A stretch of 59,787 bases of DNA from Azoarcus sp. L1K30 (GTDB lineage Bacteria; Pseudomonadota; Gammaproteobacteria; Burkholderiales; Rhodocyclaceae): contig NZ_JAGRRD010000001.1 of NCBI RefSeq assembly GCF_018122735.1, positions 2,406,423-2,466,209 on the forward strand, given 5' to 3'. This document shows, in pieces, positions 31,559 to 44,501 of this stretch. The notes beneath the pieces were generated by a model. The model was not told where the DNA came from. It saw only the letters and a list, made by a program, of their open reading frames with translations, and searched no databases. Position 1 is the first letter of the stretch. Each line of letters starts with the position of its first letter. Both the position numbers and the translations under genes were made by a program.

Positions 31559-32461
31559 GGCGGGCCCCCTTGAGCAGTTCCACGCACAAGGCCTCGAAGG
31601 AGAGGCCGGCCACACGCGCCGACATCGGGACCAGCGAGTGGCTGGTCATGCCTGGCGAGGTATTCATTTCGAGCAGATAGGGCCGCCCATCATCGGTGAG
31701 AATCAGGTCGGCACGACCCCAGCCGCGACAGCCCAATACCCGCGCACTCTTCATCACCAGCGCCTGGATGGCCTGCTCCTCGGCATCGGGCAGGCCGCAC
31801 GGGCAGTCGTAACGGGTGACGTCGGTAAAATACTTGTTCTGATAGTCGTAATTGCCATCGGGTGCGACGATGCGGATCAGCGGCAGAACCCGGTCCTCGA
31901 GAAACGGAGCGGTAAGTTCCTGCCCGCTCACGAACTCCTCGGCGATGACGAGGTTGTCATAGCGTGCTGCGAGCTCCCAGGCGGGCTGGAGCTGTTCGAG
32001 CGCAGTGACCTTGGTCGCGCCGACGCTCGAACCCTCGTGTACGGGCTTGACGAAGATCGGCAAACCGAGCACCTCGACCACGGCGGACCAGTCGGTCTGC
32101 ACATCGAGAATCTCGTAACGCGGCGTCGGCAGACCGCAGGCCTGCCACACCATCTTCGTCCGCCACTTGTCCATCGAGATGGCTGACGCCATCACCCCGC
32201 TGCCGGTATAGGGAATTCCCATCAGCTCGAGCGCGCCCTGCACCGTGCCGTCCTCGCCACCGCGCCCGTGCAGCGCAATGAACACGCGGTCGAAGCCCTC
32301 TTCCTTCAGGATGTGAAGATCGCGCTCCGCCGGGTCGAAAGCATGCGCATCGATACCCGCACCCCGCAGTGCGGCAAGTACTGCCGTACCCGACATCAGC
32401 GACACCTCGCGCTCGGCCGATGCACCGCCGAACAGGACTGCGACTTTTCCGAAAGTCTGCT

Positions 32462-32465
<4 letters not shown>
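31551..32465 (-). CDS. ddlB: D-alanine--D-alanine ligase
   Basis: An ATP-grasp enzyme that makes the D-Ala-D-Ala dipeptide added by MurF. 304 residues. Visible motifs include [48 protein letters not shown] and [16 protein letters not shown]. The start is GTG (32465), overlapping the murC stop (GTGA) with GAGGA upstream. It sits between murC and ftsQ as in E. coli. Confidence 0.98.
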
Positions 32466-33858
<1,393 letters not shown>

Positions 33859-33862
<4 letters not shown>

Positions 33863-34929
33863 TGACGCTCTCCGCCTGCCAGTTCCTCGCACGCACGAAC
33901 CACCGCTTCGGTCGCGCGCGGCTTGGCCAGCGCACGCGCGTGTTCGGCCATCTGCAACAGGCGCTTTCGATCGAGACTGGCGAGAATGCCGGCCAGTCTT
34001 TCGGCATTGAGTTCGGACTGGGACAGCAGGTAGGCGGCCCCATGGTCGGCGAGAAAACGCGCATTGCCGGTCTGGTGATCGTCCACCGCGTGCGGCAGCG
34101 GCACCAGCAGGCTCGCCGCCCCGACGGCCGCAAGTTCAGCAACGGTCAGGGCGCCGGCGCGGCAGATCACCAGATCGGCGCGGGCGTAGGCATCGGCCAT
34201 GTTCTCGATGAAGGGGCGCAGGTCTCCCGTCACACTGGCGGCTGCATAGGCCGCACGCAGCGCTTCGATCTGCTTCTCGCCAGCCTGGTGCACGACCTGC
34301 GGCCGGCCATCGACCGGCAAGCGCGCCAGCGCCTGCGGCACGGTTTCGTTGAGCACGGCCGCCCCCAGGCTTCCGCCGACCACGAGGATGCGCAGCGGTC
34401 CTTCGCGCCCACCGAAACGCAGCGCAGGCGCCTCGACCGCACTGATCTCGCTGCGCACCGGATTCCCGACCCAGCCCGCCTTCTTCAGCACATGCGGAAA
34501 ACCGGTCAGGACCTTGTCAGCCACGAGCGCCAATACGCGATTGGCCAACCCCGCCACCGAATTCTGTTCATGCAGCACCAGCGCGCGCCCAAGCAGCACC
34601 GCCATCATGCCGCCAGGAAAGGTGATGTAGCCGCCCATTCCGACGACGACGTCGGGGCGGATGCGGCGCAACTCGCGCAGAGCCTGCCAGAATCCCGACA
34701 ACAGATTGAGCGGCAGCATCAGCTTGCGCATCAGCCCTTTGCCACGCAGGGCGCCAAAACGGACCCACGCCGTTTCATAGCCGTAGCCCGGCACGATGCG
34801 GGCCTCCATGCCATCGGGGTTTCCCATCCACACGATGCGCCACCCCTTTGCCTTCAAGGCCTCGGCGACCGCCACGCCTGGGAAGATATGCCCGCCGGTA
34901 CCACCGGCCATCATCAGCAGCGTCTTCAT
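33859..34929 (-). CDS. murG: Lipid II synthase MurG (GT28 glycosyltransferase)
   Basis: Transfers GlcNAc from UDP-GlcNAc to lipid I on the inner face of the membrane. 356 residues from the ATG at 34929. [19 protein letters not shown] is the first G-loop; [11 protein letters not shown] and [13 protein letters not shown] are the other two; and [16 protein letters not shown] belongs to the donor-binding C-domain. The start overlaps the ftsW stop (ATGA). Confidence 0.98.
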
Positions 34930-36158
34930 GAGCCGGCTCCGCGCTTCATCTGGCGCACTTCCCAGTCGATTCGCAGCAGGATCGCCAGCGCCACGCAATT
35001 GGCCACGATCCCCGAACCGCCAAAACTCATCATCGGCAGGGTCAAGCCCTTGGTCGGCAGCAGGCCCATGTTCACGCCCATGTTGATGAAGGACTGCACC
35101 CCCATCCACAGGCCGATCCCCTGTGCTACCAGACCGGAGAAATAACGCTCCAGCTTGATCGCCTCGCGGCCAATGACGAAGGCACGTTGGATGAGGACCG
35201 CAAACAGCCCGATCACCACCACCACGCCGACAAACCCGAGCTCTTCGGCAATGACCGAGAGGAGGAAGTCGGTGTGTGCCTCGGGCAGGTAGAAGAGTTT
35301 CTCCACGCTGGCGCCGAGCCCGACGCCAAACCACTCGCCACGCCCGAAGGCGATCAGGGCATGCGACAGTTGATAGCCCTTGCCGAAAGCATCCTGCCAC
35401 GGGTCCATGAAACCGAAGATGCGCTCGCGGCGATACGGCGACGTCCAGATCAGCACCATGAATCCGACCAGGGCAACCACTCCGAGCAGCGCAAAGACGC
35501 GGATGTTCACCCCGCCGAGGAACAGCACGCCGAAGGCGATGGCGGTAATCACGACGAAGGCGCCGAAATCGGGTTCGCGCAGCAACAGGAATCCGACGAA
35601 CAGAATCACCATCATCATCGGCAGGAAGCCGCGCTTGAAGCTGCCCATGGCATCGAGCTTGCGCACCGTGTAATCGGCTGCGTAGATGGCAGCAAAGACC
35701 TTCATCAGTTCGGAAGGCTGCAGATTGACCGGCCCCAGCGACAACCAGCGCTGGGCCCCATTGACCTCGCGCCCGAGTCCGGGGATCAGCACCACGATCA
35801 GCAGTACCACGCCGCTCACGAACAGCGCGGGCGCCAGGCGCTGCCATTGAGTCATCGGCATCTGGAACGCAACCAGCCCGGTGGCAATGCCGACCGCCAG
35901 GAAGACAGCATGACGCATGAGGAAATAATGCGACTGATGGCCGGTAAAACGACTGCCCTCGGCAATCGCGATCGACGACGAATACACCATCACGAGGCCG
36001 ATCAACAGCAGACCCACTGCAGACCAGATCAACAGCAGATCGAGCTCGCGTGCCGGCTGCGACGGTTGCATCATGCGCGCAACGGTGCGTGCGCCCGCCG
36101 AGCAGGTCGCAGGTTCGCGGGACGCGAAAATGGAGGACAAGGCCGCGGCAATCTTCAT
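34926..36158 (-). CDS. ftsW: Septal peptidoglycan polymerase FtsW (SEDS family)
   Basis: A 410-residue protein with about ten membrane segments that polymerises lipid II at the septum with FtsI. Family motifs include [37 protein letters not shown] and [15 protein letters not shown]. The ATG at 36158 overlaps the murD stop (ATGA), so I choose it over the later ATG ([15 protein letters not shown]) near 36074. The extra N-terminus of about 28 residues is polar and cytoplasmic. Confidence 0.96.
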   Translation of the reverse strand: MKIAAALSSIFASREPATCSAGARTVARMMQPSQPARELDLLLIWSAVGLLLIGLVMVYSSSIAIAEGSRFTGHQSHYFLMRHAVFLAVGIATGLVAFQMPMTQWQRLAPALFVSGVVLLIVVLIPGLGREVNGAQRWLSLGPVNLQPSELMKVFAAIYAADYTVRKLDAMGSFKRGFLPMMMVILFVGFLLLREPDFGAFVVITAIAFGVLFLGGVNIRVFALLGVVALVGFMVLIWTSPYRRERIFGFMDPWQDAFGKGYQLSHALIAFGRGEWFGVGLGASVEKLFYLPEAHTDFLLSVIAEELGFVGVVVVIGLFAVLIQRAFVIGREAIKLERYFSGLVAQGIGLWMGVQSFINMGVNMGLLPTKGLTLPMMSFGGSGIVANCVALAILLRIDWEVRQMKRGAGS

Positions 36159-37555
36159 ATCGGGCGCACCCCCGCGAGGCCACGAGCGGCATCGATGAAT
36201 ACGGCGGCACGGTGCGCATAGTTGCGGAACATGTCGAGACTGGCGCACGCCGGCGACAGCAATACGGCATCACCGCCCTGCGCCAGCGCCGCCGCGCGCA
36301 CCACCGCATCCTCGAGGCTCGCAGCGTGCTCGATGACGACGCCACTCGAACGTACGGCGGCCTCGATGCGCGCCGCATCGCGTCCGATCAGCACCACCGC
36401 GCGGGCGCGTCGCCCAAGCGCAGCGGCAAGCGGCGAAAAGTCCTGCCCTTTCCCGTCGCCGCCGGCAATCAGCACCACCGTACCATCGAGACCGTCAAGC
36501 GCTGCGACTGTCGCGCCGACATTGGTACCCTTGGAGTCATCGTAAAAGCGGACACCGTCACCGCGCTCGCCGATCAGTTCTACGCGGTGCGGCAACCCGC
36601 GGAAGGCGCGAACCGCGCCGAGCAGCGATTGCGGCGCCAGTCCGAGCCCGGTCTGGCACAACGCCAGCGCAGCAAGCACGTTGGCGGCATTATGACGCCC
36701 CGCGATCGGCAGCGCCGACAGTGGCATCAGGCGCTCCGCACCGCACGCCAGCCAGCACTCCTCGCCCTGCCCGGTCAGGCCATAGTCACCCTCCTGCGCC
36801 GGCGTGGTGGTCGAGAACCCCACCACCCGCCGTCCCGGCAGCGCCATGGAGCAGACCACGGCGTCCTCGCGATTGAGCACCTGCGCACCGCCCCCCTGGA
36901 AGACCTTTGCCTTGGTCGCCGCATAGTCGGCAAGATCCGCATAACGATCGAGGTGATCGTCAGTGACGTTGAGCACTGCGGCCGCATCGGGGTCGAGCCC
37001 ATTCATCGTCTCGAGCTGGAAACTCGACAGTTCGAGCACCCAGCATGCGGGCAAATCCTCTCCACCGTCCAGGCGCTCCATCAGCACGTCGAGCGCGCTG
37101 GGACTGATGTTGCCTGCGGCAACCGCATCGACACCGGTCGCTGCCGCCAGCGACGCGGTCAACGCGGTCGTCGTGGTCTTGCCGTTGGTGCCGGTGATGG
37201 CAATGATACGGGTCCGGTTACGCACGCCCAGATCGTTGAGCGCGGCGGCAAACAGGCTCATTTCGCCGGTCACCGCGAGGCCGCGCCGGTAGGCCTCGGC
37301 AATCACGCCCGTGCGCGGATCAAGCCCCGGACTGACCGCGACGAGGTCGATGCTGTCGAGCACCTCGCTGCCGAACGCACCGGAAATGATCTCCGCCAAC
37401 GGCACGTCCTGCTGCAGGGCGGCAAGCCCGGGCGGCGCCTCACGGCTGTCGGCCACGCGCAGGCGTGCGCCCTGGCGCCCGCACCAGCGCGCCATGGCAA
37501 GGCCGGATTCACCCAGCCCGACAACCAGAACGTGTTTTCCCGCGAACGTGCTCAT
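36155..37555 (-). CDS. murD: UDP-N-acetylmuramoyl-L-alanine--D-glutamate ligase
   Basis: Adds D-glutamate to the stem peptide. 466 residues starting [24 protein letters not shown]. The ATP loop is [25 protein letters not shown] and [10 protein letters not shown] are conserved, with [10 protein letters not shown] in the C-terminal domain. The ATG overlaps the mraY stop (ATGA). Confidence 0.98.
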   Translation of the reverse strand: MSTFAGKHVLVVGLGESGLAMARWCGRQGARLRVADSREAPPGLAALQQDVPLAEIISGAFGSEVLDSIDLVAVSPGLDPRTGVIAEAYRRGLAVTGEMSLFAAALNDLGVRNRTRIIAITGTNGKTTTTALTASLAAATGVDAVAAGNISPSALDVLMERLDGGEDLPACWVLELSSFQLETMNGLDPDAAAVLNVTDDHLDRYADLADYAATKAKVFQGGGAQVLNREDAVVCSMALPGRRVVGFSTTTPAQEGDYGLTGQGEECWLACGAERLMPLSALPIAGRHNAANVLAALALCQTGLGLAPQSLLGAVRAFRGLPHRVELIGERGDGVRFYDDSKGTNVGATVAALDGLDGTVVLIAGGDGKGQDFSPLAAALGRRARAVVLIGRDAARIEAAVRSSGVVIEHAASLEDAVVRAAALAQGGDAVLLSPACASLDMFRNYAHRAAVFIDAARGLAGVRPI

Positions 37556-38640
37556 CTCAGTTTCAGCGTCGACAGACCAAACAGCACCAGCATGATGGTG
37601 ATGATCCAGAAGCGGACCACCACCTGCGTTTCCTTCCAGCCCCCCAGTTCGTAGTGGTGATGCAGCGGCGCCATGCGGAAGATGCGCTTGCCGCCGCTGG
37701 CCTTGAAATACAGCACCTGCACCATGACCGACAGGGTTTCGGCAACGAACAACCCACCCATGATGAAAAGCACGATCTCCTGGCGCACGATCACGGCGAC
37801 CGTCCCCAGCGCGGCGCCCAGCGCGAGCGCGCCGACGTCGCCCATGAAGACCTCGGCCGGATAGGCGTTGAACCACAGAAAGCCGAGCCCGGCCCCGCAG
37901 ATCGCCCCGCAGAACACCGCCAACTCGCCTGCACCGGCGACATAGGGCACACCGAGGTACTTTGAAAAGCCGGCATGCCCGGCGACATAGGCAAAGATCG
38001 CCAGCGCGCCGGCGACCATCACGGTCGGCATGATCGCGAGGCCATCGAGCCCGTCGGTCAGGTTAACCGCGTGACTGGTGCCGTTGATGACGAAATAGGT
38101 CATCGCGATGAAGCCGAAGATGCCCAGCGGATAGGTGACGGCCTTGAAGAAGGGCACGATCAGCTCGGTTTCGGCGGGCGTCGTCGCCGTTACGCCGAGG
38201 AAGATCGCCGCGGCCAGTGCGATCAGCGATGTCCACAGGTATTTCCAGCGACTGGCGAGCCCCTTGGGGTCACGATGAACCACCTTGCGCCAGTCATCGA
38301 CCCAGCCCACTGCGCCGAAACCCAGCGTCACGAACAGGGTTACCCAGATATATCCGTTGCTGAGATCCCCCCACAGGAACACGGTCACCGCGATCGACAG
38401 CAGGATGAGTGCACCGCCCATGGTCGGGGTCCCGGTCTTGGTCAGGTGGGACTTGGGGCCGTCGTCACGCACGGCCTGGCCGATCTTCTTCGCCGTCAGC
38501 CAGCGGATGACACCGGGACCGGCGGTCAGCGACAGCACCAGTGCAGTCAGCGCAGCCAGAACCGTCCGCAGCGTGATATAGCCAAAGACGTTGAAGCCGC
38601 GGATGTCCTGACTGAGCCAGAGCGCGAGTTCATGAAGCAT
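37552..38640 (-). CDS. mraY: Phospho-N-acetylmuramoyl-pentapeptide transferase MraY
   Basis: An integral membrane enzyme that moves phospho-MurNAc-pentapeptide to undecaprenyl phosphate, making lipid I. 362 residues and about ten membrane segments. Active-site aspartates are in VGWVDDWRK and [10 protein letters not shown]; the histidine motif is [13 protein letters not shown]. It starts 3 nt after the murF stop, the only place in the mraZ-ftsA run without an overlap. Confidence 0.99.
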   Translation of the reverse strand: MLHELALWLSQDIRGFNVFGYITLRTVLAALTALVLSLTAGPGVIRWLTAKKIGQAVRDDGPKSHLTKTGTPTMGGALILLSIAVTVFLWGDLSNGYIWVTLFVTLGFGAVGWVDDWRKVVHRDPKGLASRWKYLWTSLIALAAAIFLGVTATTPAETELIVPFFKAVTYPLGIFGFIAMTYFVINGTSHAVNLTDGLDGLAIMPTVMVAGALAIFAYVAGHAGFSKYLGVPYVAGAGELAVFCGAICGAGLGFLWFNAYPAEVFMGDVGALALGAALGTVAVIVRQEIVLFIMGGLFVAETLSVMVQVLYFKASGGKRIFRMAPLHHHYELGGWKETQVVVRFWIITIMLVLFGLSTLKLR

Positions 38641-38643
38641 ATG

Positions 38644-40056
38644 TTAGGAACCTGTATCCATGCGAGGGGCGGTATTGTGCAGTGCAGCGAGCGCATCCGC
38701 CACACGTTCCATGCGCATGAAGCGCGATCCCTTCACCAGCACCACCGAATCGGCATCGAGCAGGCCTGCCAGCGCGCCGACCAGTGCCTCGACGGTCAGG
38801 AAGTGCGCGCCGCCCTCGCCGAAGTTGCGTGCGGCAATCGCACTCATTTCGCCCAGCGCATACAGCCCGTCGATGCCCTTGCTCTTGGCGTAACCGCCGA
38901 TCTCGTCGTGGACCTGAGCGCTGGTCTCGCCGATTTCGCCCATGTCGCCCAATACCAGGAAGGTGCGTCCCGGCGTCAGGGCGAGCACGTCGATCCCGGC
39001 GCGCACGGAATCCGGATTGGCGTTGTAGCTGTCGTCGAGGATCACGGCATTCCTCGGGCCTGCGCGTCGCTGCAGCCTCCCCTTGGTTCCGACGAAATCG
39101 CTCAAGCCCTGTGCCACCGCATCCAGTGTCGCCCCTGCCGCCAGGCAGGCCGCCGCCGCGCCCAGCGCGTTGCGGGCATTGTGAAGGCCTGGTACCTGCA
39201 ACCGGACCTCGATCCGCCCCTGCGGAGTATCGAGATCGAGCTGCGACCCGAGGCCGTGCAGGGTACAACGTCCATGCACGTCCGCTGCCTGATCGATACC
39301 GAATGTCACAATCCGGCGCCCGGCATTGAGCTCGCGCCAGAACGCGGCATGCGCATCGTCGGCATTGATTACCGCAACCCCGTCGGTTTGCAGCCCCTGG
39401 TAAATGCTGCCTTTTTCGCGTGCGACTTCGGTCAGGGTCCCCATGCCCAGCAGATGCGCGCGCTGGGCATTGTTGACCAGGGCCACTGTCGGACATGCGA
39501 TCCGCGTCAGGTAGGCGATTTCGCCCGGTCGATTCATACCCATCTCGATCACCGCGGCAGCATGGTGATCGCGCAATTCGAGCAGTGTGAGCGGCAGTCC
39601 GATATCGTTGTTGAGATTGCCGCGGGTTGCCAGCACGGCATCCCCCCCCGCGCCCTTGAGCCCCACATGCGCACGCATGATCGCTGCGCACATTTCCTTG
39701 ACCGTCGTCTTGCCATTGCTGCCGGTGACGCCGATCAGGGGCAGGTCGAACCCCGCCCGCCATGCTGCCGCGAGGCTGCCGAGCGCCAGCCGGGTATCAT
39801 CGACCACCACCAGCGGCAGACGCGCGCCCGGGTGCATTTCGGCCCAGCGCTCGTCGACCATCGCAGCGACCGCGCCGCCCTCTGCCGCCAGATCGATGAA
39901 ATCATGACCATCGTATTTCTCGCCTCGCAGGGCGACGAACAGTTGCCCCGGCTGCAACGCCCGGGTGTCGGTACCCACCGACTCGAAACGTGCGTCACCG
40001 ATTGCACGCGCGGCCCGCGCACTCAGCGCACGAACAGCATCGAGCAGCGTCATCAT
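38644..40056 (-). CDS. murF: UDP-MurNAc-tripeptide--D-Ala-D-Ala ligase
   Basis: Adds the D-Ala-D-Ala dipeptide made by DdlB. 470 residues. The ATP loop is GSNGKTTVKEM; NVGLPLTLLEL-like and DDSYNANPDSVRAGID segments are visible. The start is ATGATG at 40056, overlapping the murE stop, with GGGAGG 8 nt upstream; the second ATG could also initiate. Confidence 0.98.
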   Translation of the reverse strand: MMTLLDAVRALSARAARAIGDARFESVGTDTRALQPGQLFVALRGEKYDGHDFIDLAAEGGAVAAMVDERWAEMHPGARLPLVVVDDTRLALGSLAAAWRAGFDLPLIGVTGSNGKTTVKEMCAAIMRAHVGLKGAGGDAVLATRGNLNNDIGLPLTLLELRDHHAAAVIEMGMNRPGEIAYLTRIACPTVALVNNAQRAHLLGMGTLTEVAREKGSIYQGLQTDGVAVINADDAHAAFWRELNAGRRIVTFGIDQAADVHGRCTLHGLGSQLDLDTPQGRIEVRLQVPGLHNARNALGAAAACLAAGATLDAVAQGLSDFVGTKGRLQRRAGPRNAVILDDSYNANPDSVRAGIDVLALTPGRTFLVLGDMGEIGETSAQVHDEIGGYAKSKGIDGLYALGEMSAIAARNFGEGGAHFLTVEALVGALAGLLDADSVVLVKGSRFMRMERVADALAALHNTAPRMDTGS

Positions 40057-41552
40057 GTCGACATCCTCCCGCCCCATTCGCGCAGTGCGGCACGAGCATG
40101 CTCGATGTCCGAGAACGCCATGCGTCTGCCATGAATCTCCTGATAGGGTTCATGCCCCTTTCCTGCGAGCAGCACTACGTCGTTTGCGCCCGACTCGGCG
40201 ATCGCGATCCGAATCGCCTCGGCACGGTCGACGATGGACTCGGCCCCGGGCCCAGCGCCGTCCATGACGGCATCGATAATGCGCTGAGGATCCTCTGAGC
40301 GTGGATTGTCGCTGGTCACCACGACGCGATCGGCCAGTTCGCGCGCGACCTCGCCCATCATCGGCCGCTTGCCGGGATCGCGATCGCCTCCGCAGCCGAA
40401 CACGCAAACAAGGCGCCCGCCGCGACTGCGCACGGTGCCACGCAGTGCCTCAAGCACCTTTGCGAGCGCATCGGGCGTATGCGCATAGTCGATCACGACC
40501 AGTGGCTCGCCCACGCCACCGACCAGTTGCATGCGCCCCTCTGGCGGCGTCAGCCGGGCCGCCACGTGAAAGGCATCGTGCGCATCGACGCCACGCGCGA
40601 TCAAGGATGCAATGACGGCAAGCAGATTCGATACATTGAAAGGTGCCACCATCCTTACCTGCAGATCGGCACGCTGATCCCCCCAGATCGCGACGAAGCG
40701 CAGTCCGGCGGAGAACGTCTCTAGACCGTCGGCAATCAGTACGCGCGCGCCCGGCACCGCATCCGCATTCGACGCGATTCGCGTGTAGCCAAGAATCCGC
40801 CGTCCTGCCGCATGCAGCAGACGCGCCTGGGTCAGCCCGAATGCATCATCCAGGTTGATGACGATCTCGTTCACACCGGGAAGGTCGAACAGGCGGCGCT
40901 TGGCCGCACCGTAGGCGTCCATCGAACCGTGATAGTCGAGGTGATCGCGTGATAGATTGGTGAAGATCGCGACATCGAAGCGGGCACCGTTGACCCTGCC
41001 CTGATCCAGCCCGATCGACGACACCTCCATCGCTGCGGCCCCGGCGCCTGCGGCCACGAAATCCGCCAGCATGCGGTGGAGATCGAGCGCGTCGGGAGTG
41101 GTATTGACGCTCGCGGACAGCTGATCGGCAAAACCGCTGCCAAGGGTGCCGACAATTCCGCACCTGCAGCCAAGCTCGTCGAGCGCCCGCGCCAGCCATT
41201 GACTCACGGTCGTCTTGCCGTTGGTACCGGTCACCCCCGCAAGCCAGAGTTTCTCCGATGGCCGGCCATGGATTTCATGCGCGAGATGCCCGGCAACGTC
41301 GCGCAGATCGTCGACTGCAATCATCGGGCGCGGCCCTTCCGCGCTGCGGAACCCATCGCGGCCTTCGTAAAGCACTGCAGCCGCCCCACTGGCAAGGGCG
41401 GCATCGATATACCTGCGCCCGTCACTTGCGTACCCTGGCCAGGCAGCGAAGATGTCGCCCGCGCTGACGCGTCGCGAGTCGGCCGTTATGCCCGTCGGTT
41501 CGACGCCAAGCATCCGAAGTCGTTCGAGGATGGCTGCGGCCTGTTCGCTCAC
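40053..41552 (-). CDS. murE: UDP-MurNAc-L-Ala-D-Glu--meso-diaminopimelate ligase
   Basis: Adds the third stem residue. 499 residues, with ATP loop GTNGKTTVSQWL. The substrate-choosing motif is DNPR (TSDNPRSEDPQRI), which marks use of meso-diaminopimelate, as in Gram-negative bacteria. GTG start (41552) overlaps the ftsI stop (GTGA). Confidence 0.98.
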   Translation of the reverse strand: MSEQAAAILERLRMLGVEPTGITADSRRVSAGDIFAAWPGYASDGRRYIDAALASGAAAVLYEGRDGFRSAEGPRPMIAVDDLRDVAGHLAHEIHGRPSEKLWLAGVTGTNGKTTVSQWLARALDELGCRCGIVGTLGSGFADQLSASVNTTPDALDLHRMLADFVAAGAGAAAMEVSSIGLDQGRVNGARFDVAIFTNLSRDHLDYHGSMDAYGAAKRRLFDLPGVNEIVINLDDAFGLTQARLLHAAGRRILGYTRIASNADAVPGARVLIADGLETFSAGLRFVAIWGDQRADLQVRMVAPFNVSNLLAVIASLIARGVDAHDAFHVAARLTPPEGRMQLVGGVGEPLVVIDYAHTPDALAKVLEALRGTVRSRGGRLVCVFGCGGDRDPGKRPMMGEVARELADRVVVTSDNPRSEDPQRIIDAVMDGAGPGAESIVDRAEAIRIAIAESGANDVVLLAGKGHEPYQEIHGRRMAFSDIEHARAALREWGGRMST

Positions 41553-43303
41553 ATGCTCTCCTGCACGGCCGGCACCTCCACCCCTTGCTTGCGTGCGAGC
41601 TGCAGGGGGGTGATGGGCGCGTCGGGCGCGACGCCAAGCGCCCGCAATGAACCTTCCACGATACGGGCGAAGACCGGTGCCGCAACCGCGCCGCCATAGT
41701 GTGCCCCGTTGGGCTCGTCGATCATCACCGCCACCACCAAGCGCGGGCGCGACGCCGGCGCGAGACCGACAAAGGACGAGATGTACTTCTTCACGTACTG
41801 CCCGCCCTCCAGCTTGTAGGCCGTGCCAGTCTTTCCGGCGACACGATAGCCCGGCACCTGAGCCTGCGGTGCAGTCCCCCCCGGTCCGGCAGCCATCTCG
41901 AGCATGGCCCGCACTTCGCGCGCAACCTCGGGCGAAAAGATGCGTTTGGACGAGCCTTTGGGCTCATCCAGTTTCGTCAACGACAGCGGCAGCAAATCAC
42001 CGTCGCGGGCGAAGGCAAGATACGCATGGGCGACCTGGATCAGACTGACCGAAATGCCATGCCCGTACGACATCGTCGCCTGTTCGATCGGACGCCAACT
42101 CTTGGCCGGCCGCAGACGACCGGCCGCTTCGCCCGGAAAGCCGAGATCGAGCTGGGACCCGAAACCGAGCTGGTTGAAAAGGCGCCACATTTCCTCGGGA
42201 CTGAATTGCAGGGCCATCTTGACCGTCCCGATGTTCGACGACTTCTGGATGACTTCCGCGACCGACAGGACGCCATGCACATGCGCATCACCGATCGAAG
42301 CCGTTCCGATGGTGAGCCTTCCAGGACTGGTATCGATCTTGGTCGTGGCCTTGAACTTGCCGCTTTCGAGCGCCATTCCGGCAATGAACGGCTTCATCAC
42401 CGACCCCGGTTCGAAGGTGTCGGTGAACGCGCGGTTGCGCAACTGGGCACCGGTGAGATTGGCCCGATTATTGGGATTGAACGTTGGCGCATTAGCCAGC
42501 GCGAGCACCTCCCCGGTGCGCACGTCGACAACGACGACGGCCCCCGCCTTGGCCCGATACTTCTGCATCGCTTCGCGCAAGGCCGAATACGCGAGGTACT
42601 GGAGCTTGCCATCCATCGCCAGCACCACGTCCTCGCCATCGCGCGGGGGGCGAATCGATTCGACGTCCTCGACGATCTGCCCGCGACGGTCCTTGATCAC
42701 CCTGCGCGACCCCGGCTGGCCGGCCAGCTGCGCCTCGTAGGCAAGCTCGATACCTTCCTGGCCACGATCCTCGACGCTGGTGAAGCCCAGCATGTGCGCC
42801 GTGACTTCGCCGCCGGGGTAGAAGCGGCGGTATTCCTGCTGTTGATGGATACCTGCAAGCTTGAGCGCGGCCACCTGATCCGCCACATCGGGCGACAGCT
42901 GGCGCTTCAGATAGGCGAAGTCGCGCCCCGAGGCCAACTTGGCATTGAGCTCGGATACGTCCATTTCCAGCAACTTGGACAGCTGTCGCGCTTCGCCGGG
43001 CTCGAGATTCACATCGGAGGGGATGGCCCAAACCGAACGCACCGGCGTACTCACTGCAAACATGTCGCCGTTGCGATCGGTGATTCGCCCCCGCGTTGCC
43101 GGCACCTCAAGGACGCGTGCATAGCGCATTTCGCCCTTGGCCTGCAGGAATTCATTGTTGATGCCCTGCAGAAAGAGGGCACGCCCGACCAAGGCCAGAA
43201 AGCAGGCAAGCAGGACCATCAGCACGAAGCGAGAGCGCCAAACCGGCAATTCGCGCTTGAGCAGCGGGTTATGGTTGAACGTGACGGTGCGCTGCTTCTG
43301 CAT
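41549..43303 (-). CDS. ftsI: Septal transpeptidase FtsI (PBP3)
   Basis: A class B penicillin-binding protein that cross-links septal peptidoglycan. 584 residues: a short cytoplasmic tail, one membrane segment (VLMVLLACFLALVGRALFL), a pedestal domain with RGRITDRNG, and a transpeptidase domain with SVMK (active serine), SSN and KTGT motifs. The start at 43303 overlaps the ftsL stop (TGATG), with GGAGG upstream. Confidence 0.98.
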   Translation of the reverse strand: MQKQRTVTFNHNPLLKRELPVWRSRFVLMVLLACFLALVGRALFLQGINNEFLQAKGEMRYARVLEVPATRGRITDRNGDMFAVSTPVRSVWAIPSDVNLEPGEARQLSKLLEMDVSELNAKLASGRDFAYLKRQLSPDVADQVAALKLAGIHQQQEYRRFYPGGEVTAHMLGFTSVEDRGQEGIELAYEAQLAGQPGSRRVIKDRRGQIVEDVESIRPPRDGEDVVLAMDGKLQYLAYSALREAMQKYRAKAGAVVVVDVRTGEVLALANAPTFNPNNRANLTGAQLRNRAFTDTFEPGSVMKPFIAGMALESGKFKATTKIDTSPGRLTIGTASIGDAHVHGVLSVAEVIQKSSNIGTVKMALQFSPEEMWRLFNQLGFGSQLDLGFPGEAAGRLRPAKSWRPIEQATMSYGHGISVSLIQVAHAYLAFARDGDLLPLSLTKLDEPKGSSKRIFSPEVAREVRAMLEMAAGPGGTAPQAQVPGYRVAGKTGTAYKLEGGQYVKKYISSFVGLAPASRPRLVVAVMIDEPNGAHYGGAVAAPVFARIVEGSLRALGVAPDAPITPLQLARKQGVEVPAVQESM

Positions 43304-43566
43304 CACTGCGCCTCCAGCACCACGACCTGACCGGGCGTGGGCGGCCGCAGGCCGAGACGCTCTCTGGCCAGTTTTTCCACCCTTCCGTGCGCAGCCCAAG
43401 TGCTTTGCTCCAGCTGCAACTGGCCCCACTCCACCTCAAGTCCGTGAGCGCGGGTTTGCTCGCGCTCCAACGCTGTAAACAGCTTGCGCGAATGGTGCTG
43501 GGCCGACACCACACCCAGGGCACTGGCCACGGCGAGGGCGACGAGAACGGCGTCGAACCGGATCAT
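43303..43566 (-). CDS. ftsL: Cell division protein FtsL
   Basis: An 87-residue bitopic protein that joins FtsQ and FtsB and helps activate FtsW-FtsI. One N-terminal membrane segment ([19 protein letters not shown]) is followed by a coiled-coil-like periplasmic helix ([21 protein letters not shown]) and a conserved end [19 protein letters not shown]. Low sequence identity is normal for FtsL; the position between rsmH and ftsI secures the call. The start overlaps the rsmH stop (ATGA). Confidence 0.95.
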   Translation of the reverse strand: MIRFDAVLVALAVASALGVVSAQHHSRKLFTALEREQTRAHGLEVEWGQLQLEQSTWAAHGRVEKLARERLGLRPPTPGQVVVLEAQ

Positions 43567-44501
43567 GCCGCCTCCGCAGTGCGCTCTGCGACACGCATCA
43601 CGGCGCTGCGAGCACGCGGATTACGTGCAACCTCGTCCGCGCCCGGATACACGGCCTTGCCAATCAGCGCCAGCTTCGGCCGGGGCAGATCGACGGTACG
43701 CAGCGGCAGGCGCGAGGGCAACTGCGGCGGCCGCGCGGCATCGCGCATGAATCGCTTGACGATACGATCCTCGAGCGAATGAAAGCTGATCACGACCAGC
43801 CGGCCACCGGCACCAAGGCGATCGACACAGACGGGCAGGACCTGCGTCAGCTCTTCAAGCTCCTGATTGATGAAAATCCGTAAAGCCTGGAAACTGCGCG
43901 TCGCTGGGTGCTTCCCCGGCTCGCGCGTGCGGACCGTTTTCTCCACGATCGCGGCAAGTTGTCCAGTGGTTTCGACAGCCCCCCCTGTCCGAGCAACTGC
44001 AATCGCCTTTGCAATCGCATAAGCAAACCGTTCTTCTCCATAATCCCTGAGTACCTCCGTAATTTCGGCGACGGAAGCCTCCGCCAGCCAGGCTGCCACG
44101 GTCTGCCCACGGCTTGTGTCCATGCGCATGTCAAGCGGCGCGTCGAAGCGGAAACTCATCCCGCGCGCGCCATCGTCGAGTTGGGGAGAGGACACGCCGA
44201 GATCCAGCAGCACACCATCGACCCGATCCACAGCGAGGTCCGTGAGGGTTTCGCCCAGTGCGCTGAACGGGGCGTGCACCAAGGTCAGGCGCGCATCGTC
44301 CATCTCGCGCCCGGCTGCAATCGCGGCAGGATCCCGGTCGAATGCGATCAGGCGCCCCTGCGGCCCGAGCCGCGACAGGATCGCGCGGCTGTGCCCGCCG
44401 CGTCCGTAGGTGCCGTCCACGTAGGTGCCGTCGGGCCTGATTGCCAGCGCGTCTACTGCTTCCTGCAGCAAGACGGTGATGTGCATGTCGGTATCGCTCA
44501 C
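43563..44501 (-). CDS. rsmH: 16S rRNA C1402 N4-methyltransferase RsmH
   Basis: SAM-dependent methylation of C1402 in the 30S P-site, together with RsmI, which is also encoded in this window. 312 residues. Motifs: [27 protein letters not shown] (SAM site), [15 protein letters not shown] and [15 protein letters not shown]-like [14 protein letters not shown]. The GTG at 44501 overlaps the mraZ stop (GTGA). An ATG five codons later is the alternative. Confidence 0.97.
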   Translation of the reverse strand: MSDTDMHITVLLQEAVDALAIRPDGTYVDGTYGRGGHSRAILSRLGPQGRLIAFDRDPAAIAAGREMDDARLTLVHAPFSALGETLTDLAVDRVDGVLLDLGVSSPQLDDGARGMSFRFDAPLDMRMDTSRGQTVAAWLAEASVAEITEVLRDYGEERFAYAIAKAIAVARTGGAVETTGQLAAIVEKTVRTREPGKHPATRSFQALRIFINQELEELTQVLPVCVDRLGAGGRLVVISFHSLEDRIVKRFMRDAARPPQLPSRLPLRTVDLPRPKLALIGKAVYPGADEVARNPRARSAVMRVAERTAEAA